Assembly: GCA_002427845.1 (NCBI GenBank)
Contig: DIYZ01000173.1
Location: 1-21,061, forward strand
Direction of reading: 5' to 3'
Source of the DNA: Chloracidobacterium sp. UBA6041
GTDB lineage: Bacteria > Acidobacteriota > Blastocatellia > Pyrinomonadales > Pyrinomonadaceae
Length of the DNA: 21,061 nt
Shown: positions 7,053 through 13,807 of the stretch, in pieces
How positions within the stretch are numbered: position 1 is the stretch's first letter
How the letters are laid out: the number at the start of each line of letters is the position of its first letter
Notes under the pieces: model-generated
Told to the model about the DNA's origin: nothing
The model's input: only the letters and a program-made list of their open reading frames with translations
The model's database searches: none
Translations under genes and position numbers: made by a program

Positions 7053-8359
7053 ATTACTGATCTGAAACTTGAAACCACAATTCTGCTCAGTCTCGTGGTG
7101 GGCGGAGTGCTTGGCTATGTTAGCCCCGACTGGGGAAATAAAGTCTATTTCCTCCGCGACATCTTTCTTAACCTCATTAAGTCGATTATTGCGCCGCTAA
7201 TATTCGCAACTTTGGTTGTGGGAATTGCTGGCGGCGGCGACTTGAAAAAAGTAGGCCGCATGGGACTGAAGGCGCTGCTTTACTTTGAGATCGTCACCAC
7301 GATTGCGCTCTTTATCGGTCTCGGTGTCGTCAACCTTACGAAGCCTGGTTACAGGGTCGCGCTCACGGCTGCACGCGATATCAGCCAGTTGCAACAAACT
7401 CACGCGCAAGGGTTTCGTGAGATGCTTGTGCATATCTTTCCTTCGAGCGTGCTCGATGCAATGGTGCGCGGCGACGGGCTTCAGATTGTCGCTTTCTCGG
7501 CGCTCTTTGCGGTTGCCGTTTCCGCGCTGGGCCAACGTGCGGCTCCAATCTTGCGGTTACGAGGCGCTCTCGCAGGTCATGTTCAAGTTTACTGGCTACG
7601 TGATGATGTTTGCTCCCATCGGTGTAGGTGCAGCGATGGCCCACACCATTGCGACAAATGGCCTGGGCGTGTTGGTGAATCTCGGCAAGCTGATCGGTTC
7701 GCTCTATCTCGCGCTTTTCTTGCTTGTCGTTTTCGTGTTTGGCACGGTGATGATTATTGCGCGCGTGCCGGTGAAGCAGTTTCTCAAAGCTGTGCGCGAG
7801 CCGTTCACCATTGCATTTGCGATCACCAGTAGCGAGTCAGCGCTGCCGAAAGCGATGGAAGTGATGGGAAAGGTTTGGCGTGCCGCGCCGTGTCGTGGGT
7901 TTTGTGATGCCGACGGGCTACAGCTTCAATCTTGACGGAACAACGCTCTATCTGGCCAGGGCCTCGGTTTTTGTCGCGCGGGCGGCCGAAGCTGCTACGG
8001 GGCAGCAGATGAGCTTTAGCCGGCAGTTAGTAATGATGCTTACGCTGATGGTTACTTCCAAAGGTGTGGCCGGCGCACCGCGCGCCGCGCGGGTCATTCT
8101 GCTGGCGACATTAAATAACTTTCTGCCGAATGGACTGGGCCCAGTCGGCGTCGCGGTCATCTTCGGTGTCGATGAGTTGATGGACATGGGGCGGACTTCC
8201 GTGAATGTTTTGGGAAACTGTCTCGCTACCGTAGTGGTGGCTCGGTGGGAAGGCGAGTTTGACGACAAACGGGCGCGCGTCTTCGGCACTCCGGAAGAAG
8301 CTCGCCTGGATCTGCGCGCGGGCGAAATCGCTTTCGCCGACGCGGTGGCCAAAGGCTAA
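7053..8359 (+). pseudogene. Frameshifted Na+/dicarboxylate (DAACS) symporter
   Basis: Three consecutive frames together encode one DAACS-family (GltP/DctA) transporter. The first runs from about 7053 to 7548 (DIFLNLIKSIIAPLIFATLV, later SALFAVAVSALGQRAAPILR), the second from about 7556 to 7866 (EALSQVMFKFTGYVMMFAPI, later AFAITSSESALPKAMEVM), and the third to 8359 (VPRRVVGFVMPTGYSFNLDG, TSKGVAG, VDELMDMGRTSVNVLGN). The breaks fit a net +1 change near 7548-7563 (one extra base or two missing) and one extra G in the GGG run at 7866-7868. No ATG, GTG or TTG is in frame before the first membrane helix; GTG 7095 would remove part of it. Conserved substrate-site motifs (NLDGT, SKGVAG, D-MGRT--N--GN) survive, so decay is recent or the assembly is wrong here. 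An intact protein would import glutamate, aspartate or C4-dicarboxylates with Na+ or H+. Confidence 0.85.
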
Positions 8360-8379
8360 ACGAAAAAGGTCAGGACTAA

Positions 8380-9156
8380 ATGGTTTTTCCTCTTTACGAC
8401 GACAACAGTGATCGCACCCTGACCCCGTTCGTGAACTACGTCCTGATCGCGATAAATATCTTTGTTTTTGTTTTCCTGCAACAGCTGGGGACTAACGAAA
8501 AATTTACTTATGCCTTCTCGACGGTGCCGCTTGAGATAGTTAGCGGACGTGACATCAGGACGCCCGATCGAGTCGTGGAAGATCCGGTCGGGGGTCAGCG
8601 GCTTCTGGTTCCGGGTCTACAGCCGACGCCATTTTCCGTCTACCTGACTCTGATTTTTTCGATGTTCATGCATGGCGGCATCGCCCACATTGCCGGCAAC
8701 ATGCTTTTTCTTTGGATCTTTGGAGACAACGTCGAAGATCGCATGGGCCACTTTAGATATTTGATCTTTTACCTGGTTGCCGGTGTGCTCGCCTCATTGG
8801 CCCATGTAATTGCGACGGCGGCTCTGGCGACGGACCAGAGTAGTATGCTGATACCGAGTCTCGGAGCTTCGGGAGCGATCTCCGGCGTTCTTGGTGGTTA
8901 TATCGTGCTCTATCCCCGCCGTCGCGTGACGGTAATCATGTTTCGCTTTCTTACGGACGTGCCCGCCTATGTGGCCATCGGAATCTGGTTCGCATTTCAG
9001 TTAATCAGCGGCCTTGGCATCTTGGGCGGCGGCTCACAGCAAGGTGGCGTCGCCTACGCAGCGCACGTGGGCGGGTTCGTTGCCGGACTTGTACTCGTCA
9101 AGTTCTTCACCATTGGTCGCGGAAGCCAATCCAGCGACTGGTCTGGGAGAACTTAA
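8380..9156 (+). CDS. Rhomboid-family intramembrane serine protease
   Basis: The 258-residue membrane protein has six to seven hydrophobic helices. The catalytic features are in place: HGGIAHIAGNMLFLW with H98, H103 and N107 in helix 2, GASGAISG (162-169) with nucleophile S164 in helix 4, and AYAAHVGGFVAG with catalytic H229 in helix 6. An insert of about 50 residues (roughly 40-88) between helix 1 and helix 2 is the L1 loop region, typical of this bacterial subgroup. Rhomboids cleave transmembrane segments of other membrane proteins; the substrate here is unknown. AGGA shortly before the ATG is a reasonable ribosome-binding site, and the gene starts 20 bases after the symporter remnant, so the two were probably co-transcribed. 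Confidence 0.93.
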   Translation: MVFPLYDDNSDRTLTPFVNYVLIAINIFVFVFLQQLGTNEKFTYAFSTVPLEIVSGRDIRTPDRVVEDPVGGQRLLVPGLQPTPFSVYLTLIFSMFMHGGIAHIAGNMLFLWIFGDNVEDRMGHFRYLIFYLVAGVLASLAHVIATAALATDQSSMLIPSLGASGAISGVLGGYIVLYPRRRVTVIMFRFLTDVPAYVAIGIWFAFQLISGLGILGGGSQQGGVAYAAHVGGFVAGLVLVKFFTIGRGSQSSDWSGRT

Positions 9157-9175
9157 ATCAGACGGACCGGCGGTA

Positions 9176-9270
9176 ACTAAACCGCTAAGATCGCCAGGAC
9201 TGCGAAAAGCACCGCAAAGGAAAACTCTTTGCGAATCTTTGCGATATCTTTGCGCACTTTGCGGTTTAGT
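9176..9270. repeat. 95-base imperfect palindrome with four CTTTGCG words
   Basis: The ends ACTAAACCGC (9176-9185) and GCGGTTTAGT (9261-9270) are a perfect 10-bp inverted repeat, and the inner CGCAAAG (9213-9219) and CTTTGCG (9227-9233) share exactly the same centre (9223), so the whole segment folds as one long hairpin with scattered mismatches. The right arm has CTTTGCG at 9227, 9237, 9248 and 9257, a roughly 10-base period. It lies between the rhomboid gene and queF and has no T run after it, so it is not a standard terminator. It looks like a dispersed palindromic repeat. Confidence 0.75.
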
Positions 9271-9389
9271 CTTCGTGCACTCTTCAATCCCGGACAGTAT
9301 CGTCTAGATTCTACGAATACTTTGCCACCGAATTGCGGCGATTCGCAGGCTCAGTTAAGATCACTTTTCGATTCTTTAAGGAGCAATCA

Positions 9390-9812
9390 ATGGCAATTGG
9401 GGAAGACAAACTCGCTCCAGTAAATCAGCAAGGTCTTGATGTGCGCTCGACGCCGCGCGAGGAAATGGGTTTATTTCCGCTTGATACTTTTGCTTACGAG
9501 TTTCCCGGACGCGAAGTCAAAATAGATTTCGAAATCACGGAATTCACGGCCATCTGTCCTTTTTCCGACTTTCCAGACTTCGCCACCATACGTTTGCAGT
9601 ATGTTCCCAACGAGCGTTGCGTGGAGTTGAAGAGTTTGAAGCTTTACATCAACTCATTCCGGAACGTGAAAATCTTTCATGAACACGTGATCAATGTGAT
9701 CCTCGAGGACTTTGTGCGCGCCGGCGATCCGTTGAGCGTAGAGATCGAAGGCGACTTTCACGTGCGCGGAAACATCAAGACTGTGGTGCGGGCGAGCTAC
9801 AAAAGACAGTAG
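9390..9812 (+). CDS. queF: NADPH-dependent 7-cyano-7-deazaguanine reductase (preQ1 synthase)
   Basis: The 140-residue product is a unimodular (Bacillus-type) QueF, which reduces the nitrile of preQ0 to the aminomethyl group of preQ1 for queuosine synthesis. It has the catalytic C56 in FTAICPFSDFPDFATIRL, D63, the QueF NADPH motif ELKSLKLY (79-86), and H97/E98 in FHEHVIN; each lies one residue after its B. subtilis counterpart. AAGGAG (9378-9383) stands 6 bases before the ATG at 9390, which excludes the upstream in-frame start at 9333. I looked for a preQ1 riboswitch in the leader and saw none. The stop codon lies inside a CAGTAGG tandem array. No other queuosine gene is in the window. Confidence 0.95.
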   Translation: MAIGEDKLAPVNQQGLDVRSTPREEMGLFPLDTFAYEFPGREVKIDFEITEFTAICPFSDFPDFATIRLQYVPNERCVELKSLKLYINSFRNVKIFHEHVINVILEDFVRAGDPLSVEIEGDFHVRGNIKTVVRASYKRQ

Positions 9813-9830
9813 GCAGTAGGCAGTAGGCAG
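9807..9830. repeat. CAGTAGG heptamer tandem array over the queF stop
   Basis: Three perfect tandem copies of CAGTAGG (9807-9813, 9814-9820, 9821-9827) are followed by CAG. The first copy supplies the last Gln codon and the TAG stop codon of queF. A second heptamer array lies at 9911-9934. Confidence 0.85.
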
Positions 9831-9910
9831 CGGAACAGAAGCCTGACAGTGAGGAAAGGACTGTTCCTTACCGTTAACGGATAAGAACTAACCGGTTATT
9901 ACTTTAACTG

Positions 9911-9934
9911 ACCACGGACCACTAACCACTGACA
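9911..9934. repeat. ACCACTG-like heptamer array
   Basis: ACCACGG, ACCACTA and ACCACTG follow one another at an exact 7-base period from 9911, then ACA. Read on the minus strand the units are CAGTGGT-like, similar to the CAGTAGG units at 9807, so the two arrays are related and inverted around about 80 bases. It ends 8 bases before the small membrane-protein gene. Confidence 0.65.
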
Positions 9935-9942
9935 CGCTGCGA

Positions 9943-10176
9943 ATGACCTTCACAACCATTTTTCTAATCGCCGGCATAATTCTGCTGGCAATTTTTTTTC
10001 TGATAGCGAAGCTGGCGATCCGCTGGGCCATCAGGCTAACAATCGTCGGCGCCATTCTTATCGCCGTACTGGGTGTTGCCGCGTTTTGGTGGTGGAGTAG
10101 TAGTCTTACACCCAGGCCGGCACCTAAGCAGGAGCGCACCGCGCCGCGCCGAAGAGCATCGCCAGCGGTGAATTGA
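9943..10176 (+). CDS. Small two-helix membrane protein, unknown
   Basis: The 77-residue product has two hydrophobic helices (about 4-22 and 30-50), the second ending FWWWSSS, then a basic Pro/Arg-rich tail. Two Arg-containing bends separate the helices, so it is probably a hairpin in the inner membrane. I do not recognise a family. It ends 6 bases before the MFS gene, which supports co-transcription and possibly a small partner role. No Shine-Dalgarno is seen. A longer minus-strand frame covers the same DNA but lacks protein-like features, so I prefer this one. Confidence 0.6.
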   Translation: MTFTTIFLIAGIILLAIFFLIAKLAIRWAIRLTIVGAILIAVLGVAAFWWWSSSLTPRPAPKQERTAPRRRASPAVN

Positions 10177-10182
10177 GCGATC

Positions 10183-11493
10183 ATGGGGAAAATCGATACC
10201 GACGATGCTGCAAATTCCTTTGATACTGAAATAGATTCGGGCAAACATGAACGAATTTCCGGACTATGGGGACGATACCGGCGCCTGCCGCGTAATGTTG
10301 TCGCCATCAGCCTTGTCAGCCTCCTTAATGACGCTTCCAGCGAAATCATCTATCCGCTTCTGCCGGTTTTTCTCTCGTTGACTTTAGGCGCCTCGCCTGG
10401 AGTTGTCGGCCGAATCGAAGGGACTGCGGAGTCAATCTCGAGTTTGCTGAAACTGTTTGCCGGTTATTTCAGCGACCGGCACGGCAAGCGAAAGGGCTTC
10501 GTCGTATTCGGTTATGCGCTGGCCAGTTTCGCGCGGCCCTTGCTTGCTTTTGCAACCAGTCCGTATCAGGTGTTGGCAATACGGCTAACAGATCGCGTGG
10601 GCAAAGGCATTCGCAGTGCGCCGCGCGACGCGATGATTGCGGACACAGTCGCGATTGAAGAGCGCGGGTTAGCGTTTGGGTTTCACCGGGCGATGGACCA
10701 CACGGGCGCTGTTCTGGGCCCGCTGATTGGATACCTGCTGGTGTTGCTCTTTGCCGCCGATCGCAACGCGCCTACCGCCGGCGACTTCACTAAGATTTTT
10801 CTACTGGCCTCAATTCCCGCATTCGCAGCCGTGTTCGTCGTTACTTTCTTTGTACGAGAAGCTCAAAAAAAACAGACTGCCCGTAATGCGATCGTCACGA
10901 CGCCAGTGCGCCTTTCGTTGCAGGGCTTCGACAGAAACTATAAACGGTTCCTGGTGATCGTCGCGCTTTTCACGCTATCGAATTCTTCTGACGCTTTTCT
11001 GTTATTGCGGGCACAGTCGACGGGAGTTTCCGTTCGTTCGATTCCGTTGCTCTGGGCAATGCTGCACGTCAGCAAAGTTGTCAGCTCACTTTTCGGTGGG
11101 CATCTGTCAGACATTCTCGGCCGCCGCCGCTTGATAGTTTCAGGTTGGTTGCTCTACGCCGCTGTTTATGCCGGCTTCGCGTTCGTTTCAAATCAAGGCT
11201 CCGTATGGATACTGTTCCTGATCTACGGAATCTATTTTGGGTTAGCGGAGGGCGCTGAAAAAGCATTGGTTGCGGACCTTGTGAAGCCCGAACAACGCGG
11301 CACTGCCTACGGGTTGTATAATCTTGCCTTCGGCATCACGGTGCTTCCGGCATCACTATTGATGGGCGAGCTATGGGATTGGCGGGGCCCGCAGACTGCT
11401 TTCCTGGTAAGCGCGATATTGGGAGGATCAGCAGCCTTATTGCTCATGATGTTCGTTAAGACGCGAGGGTACGGTCAGGCGGTTCAAAGCTGA
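10183..11493 (+). CDS. MFS transporter
   Basis: The 436-residue product has about 12 membrane helices after a 35-residue polar N-terminus. The MFS motif A appears as GYFSDRHGKRKG (94-105) and again, in the second half, as GGHLSDILGRRR. DRVGKGIRSAPRDAMIAD (137-154) is typical of a drug- or metabolite-efflux-like MFS subfamily. The substrate cannot be told from sequence. It begins 6 bases after the small membrane protein. I see no nearby regulator. Confidence 0.9.
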   Translation: MGKIDTDDAANSFDTEIDSGKHERISGLWGRYRRLPRNVVAISLVSLLNDASSEIIYPLLPVFLSLTLGASPGVVGRIEGTAESISSLLKLFAGYFSDRHGKRKGFVVFGYALASFARPLLAFATSPYQVLAIRLTDRVGKGIRSAPRDAMIADTVAIEERGLAFGFHRAMDHTGAVLGPLIGYLLVLLFAADRNAPTAGDFTKIFLLASIPAFAAVFVVTFFVREAQKKQTARNAIVTTPVRLSLQGFDRNYKRFLVIVALFTLSNSSDAFLLLRAQSTGVSVRSIPLLWAMLHVSKVVSSLFGGHLSDILGRRRLIVSGWLLYAAVYAGFAFVSNQGSVWILFLIYGIYFGLAEGAEKALVADLVKPEQRGTAYGLYNLAFGITVLPASLLMGELWDWRGPQTAFLVSAILGGSAALLLMMFVKTRGYGQAVQS

Positions 11494-11544
11494 GAGTGGA
11501 CAACCTTCGTCCAGCAGGGGGGGCCGCCGCACGACTTCGCGCGG

Positions 11545-11604
11545 TCGTTTAGAGGCGGGACTTGTCCCGCCTTTCGCCGCGGCACAAGTGCCGCGACTAA
11601 ACGA
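11545..11604. repeat. REPIN-like pair of inverted 27-base hairpin units (family A)
   Basis: Two 27-base units face each other, 11545-11571 and, on the minus strand, 11604-11578. Each starts TCGTTTAG, has one variable base, then an 8-bp hairpin with TT (or AA on the other strand) at the tip: GGCGGGAC/GTCCCGCC in one and CGCGGCAC/GTGCCGCG in the other. The units differ at five positions, and four of those are two compensating stem pairs. The whole folds as a three-way junction, the TCGTTTAG/CTAAACGA ends forming the base. Confidence 0.85.
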
Positions 11605-11702
11605 GATTTACTTAAGGAGATCTTAGGCGTTTGCTGGGATTGGAGAACGAAGGGTTGTTTAGTTGAAGGCTAAATACGAAACTGAATTAGCAAAACGCGA
11701 TT

Positions 11703-11805
11703 CAGTCCCGTAGGGACGAAATGTTTATAGCAACCGACATCGTTTTATTCTCAATTCATCTAAGTAAATGCCGCATGCTATAAACATCGCGCTCCTACGG
11801 AGCGC
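11703..11805. repeat. REPIN-like pair of inverted hairpin-plus-tail units (family B)
   Basis: Left unit (11703-11732): hairpin GTCCC-GTA-GGGAC, then a tail ending ATGTTTATAGCA. Right unit on the minus strand (11805-11776): hairpin GCGCTCC-GTA-GGAGCGC, then the same 12-base tail. The tails alone form a perfect 12-bp inverted repeat. The stems differ by compensating pairs while the GTA tip and CC/GG closing pairs stay constant. The right end is 23 bases before the polymerase ATG. Confidence 0.85.
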
Positions 11806-11828
11806 CTCTTGGTGGTCAGAGCAGATTA

Positions 11829-13619
11829 ATGAACACTCAGTATCAGGTAATTAAAACCGAGGAGGCGCTGCGCAAAGCAGTCGCATCCCTGTCCGCACAG
11901 CAGGCGATTGGACTCGATACTGAAACTACCGAGCTTGATCCTTACCTCGGCCGCTTGCGTCTCATTCAGCTTGCCACGCCCGCCGGCGTACACATCGTTG
12001 ACCTTAACGCTTTTGGGAATGGCAGCAACGGCGATCTTCGGAAGACCGACGCTCTCGCGCCCCTGCGCGATTTGTTGTCTGCGCCTCGTCCTATCAAGAT
12101 CGCGCACAACGCAAAGTTTGACGCGAAGTTTATCAAGCACCAGCTAGGTGCCGACCTCGGCGGCATTTTCGACACGCTGCTGGCTAGCCAACTAATTGGC
12201 GCGGGCGACATTGAAGAACGTCACGGATTGGAAACTGTGGCCTCACGCTATCTGAACGAGGAAGTCGATAAAACCGAACGGCTCAGTAATTGGAACTTCG
12301 AGTTGTCAGAAGCACAACTTGAATACGCCGCTCGCGACGCGGCGGTGTTGCTGCCACTGCGCGAAAAATTAATTGAACGAATTCGGGCCGACTCGCTTAT
12401 TGGCTGTGCGCAGCTCGAGTTCGAATGCGTGATGACTGTCGCCGATATGGAGTTGACCGGCTTCTACATGCATAAAGACCGCTGGCTTGAGCAGTTGGCG
12501 ATAGTTGAGAAGAGAAGAGCGGTGCTTGCCGATCAGTTGCAAGATGTCCTGGCGGTTGAGTCGTCGCAGGGGACGCTTTTCGGTGGTCCGCAACGCGACG
12601 AGATCAACCTCGATTCACATCAGCAACTAACCCAGGCGCTGGAACGCCTTGGTATTCCGGTGCCCGACTCAACTCGCAACTGGAAGCTGCAACCCCTGGC
12701 GGCGGAGTATCCGGTTATAGCGACGCTGCTTGAATATCGCACCGTACAAAAAGCGCTGACCAGTTACGGGCAGAACATGATTGATCTGATCAATCCCACG
12801 ACCAGCAGACTGCATGCGGACTTCCGGCAAATCGGTGCGCCGACCGGAAGATTTTCGTGTACCAACCCAAACATTCAACAGGTGCCACACGCAATCGAAT
12901 ACCGGCGCTGCTTCTCCGGATACCCCGAGGGTAGAAAGCTGGTGATTGCCGATTATTCACAGATCGAGCTGCGCATTCTGGCTGAGTTCTCCGGTGATCG
13001 AGGCTTTATAAACGCTTTCAACTCCGGCGCGGATCTTCATCGCGTTACGGCCGCCGAAGTCTTCAACATTTCATTGGAGCAAGTAACGAAAGAGCAACGC
13101 GATTTTGCCAAGCGGTTGAACTTCGGAGTGGTCTACGGCATTGGCGCGCAACGCTTCTCGATGATGACGGGCTCAAGTCTCGCGGAGGCGGAGAATATCT
13201 TGCGCAAGTATTTTGCCACCTATCGCCAGCTTGATACTTATTTACAGGAGGCGGCAAATCGCGCCGTGCGTGAGCGTCAGGCAAGAACCGGATCAGGCCG
13301 CCTCGTTCGTTTTCGCTATGACGAACAAGACCGTCAGCAGATTTCGATGACTAAACGCAACGGGAAGAACACGCCGATCCAGGGCACGAGCGCAGATATA
13401 CTCAAGCGCGCTTTGCGGCTTCTCAAAGACGAACTGCGCGATACGAACGCGCAGATCGTCAATATCATTCACGACGAAATCGTGGTTGAAGCAGACGCAG
13501 ACGAGGCTGAAGAGGTGGCGCGAAAAGTTGAACGCGCGATGTGCGCTGCAGGCGAAGAATACGTGAAGACGGTGCCTGTGAAGGTGGAGACCGAAATCGC
13601 GGACGAGTGGGTTAAGTAA
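11829..13619 (+). CDS. Family A DNA polymerase with 3'-5' exonuclease, no 5' nuclease
   Basis: The 596-residue product is a Klenow-like enzyme. The N-terminal DEDDy exonuclease has Exo I GLDTETTELD (D30, E32), Exo II IAHNAKFDAKF (D98) and Exo III YAARD (Y166, D170). The polymerase domain has motif A IADYSQIELRILAEFSGD (D375), the O-helix RDFAKRLNFGVVYG (R424, K428, F432, Y436) and motif C IIHDEIVVE (H549, D550, E551). All catalytic residues are present, so it should synthesise and proofread DNA. The 5'-3' flap nuclease of standard Pol I is absent and no fragment of it is seen upstream, so the short form is probably native; similar stand-alone proteins occur in several phyla. Phe at 432 implies normal discrimination against dideoxynucleotides. 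It is bordered on both sides by palindromic repeats and has no Shine-Dalgarno. It could be the main repair polymerase or an extra one. Confidence 0.92.
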   Translation: MNTQYQVIKTEEALRKAVASLSAQQAIGLDTETTELDPYLGRLRLIQLATPAGVHIVDLNAFGNGSNGDLRKTDALAPLRDLLSAPRPIKIAHNAKFDAKFIKHQLGADLGGIFDTLLASQLIGAGDIEERHGLETVASRYLNEEVDKTERLSNWNFELSEAQLEYAARDAAVLLPLREKLIERIRADSLIGCAQLEFECVMTVADMELTGFYMHKDRWLEQLAIVEKRRAVLADQLQDVLAVESSQGTLFGGPQRDEINLDSHQQLTQALERLGIPVPDSTRNWKLQPLAAEYPVIATLLEYRTVQKALTSYGQNMIDLINPTTSRLHADFRQIGAPTGRFSCTNPNIQQVPHAIEYRRCFSGYPEGRKLVIADYSQIELRILAEFSGDRGFINAFNSGADLHRVTAAEVFNISLEQVTKEQRDFAKRLNFGVVYGIGAQRFSMMTGSSLAEAENILRKYFATYRQLDTYLQEAANRAVRERQARTGSGRLVRFRYDEQDRQQISMTKRNGKNTPIQGTSADILKRALRLLKDELRDTNAQIVNIIHDEIVVEADADEAEEVARKVERAMCAAGEEYVKTVPVKVETEIADEWVK

Positions 13620-13667
13620 TCTCAAACATACCGCCAACGCGCAAGGACTAAAAAAGTACCGCCTGGT

Positions 13668-13807
13668 AAGAGCGGGGGTAAACCCACCTTCCCAACCATG
13701 AGTTTACTGTCATCGCTTAATCAGCTTCTTGCTTGAGAGCCTTTCAGATCAGCAGTCCGACGCAACTTTGATCTTATGGTCAGGAAGGTGGATTTACCCC
13801 CGCTCTT
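13668..13807. repeat. 140-base element with 25-bp inverted repeat ends
   Basis: The arms 13668-13692 and 13783-13807 are inverted copies matching at 24 of 25 positions (a single G/A difference), with AAGAGCGGGGGTAAA at the outer side and CACCTTCC at the inner side. A further ACCAT match continues inward. It lies between convergent genes; its right arm contains the TAA stop codon and last codons of the APC permease gene. It has no coding capacity. It could be MITE-like or a bidirectional terminator-like fold, though its 90-base centre is long for a terminator. Confidence 0.85.

Larger units (their letters stand above)
11494..11828. other. Intergenic region filled with palindromic repeats
   Basis: This 335-base gap between the MFS gene and the DNA polymerase gene has no convincing frame. 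Most of it is made of two palindromic elements, 11545-11604 and 11703-11805, annotated separately, plus about 100 bases of unassigned, AT-richer sequence between them. No clear promoter or Shine-Dalgarno for the polymerase was found. Confidence 0.7.

Noticed and set aside
9176..9270. CRISPR array because of repeated CTTTGCG words
   Set aside because: The words are 7 bases at about 10-base spacing and belong to a palindrome; there are no long repeats with regular spacers and no cas genes.
9271..9389. preQ1 riboswitch before queF
   Set aside because: I found no compact hairpin followed by an A-rich pseudoknot tail that overlaps the Shine-Dalgarno; the leader shows only the AAGGAG site.
9888..10349. 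153-residue minus-strand frame over the small membrane protein and the MFS gene start
   Set aside because: Its translation has no recognisable domain and is the antisense of two membrane-protein coding stretches; the plus-strand genes are spaced like an operon.
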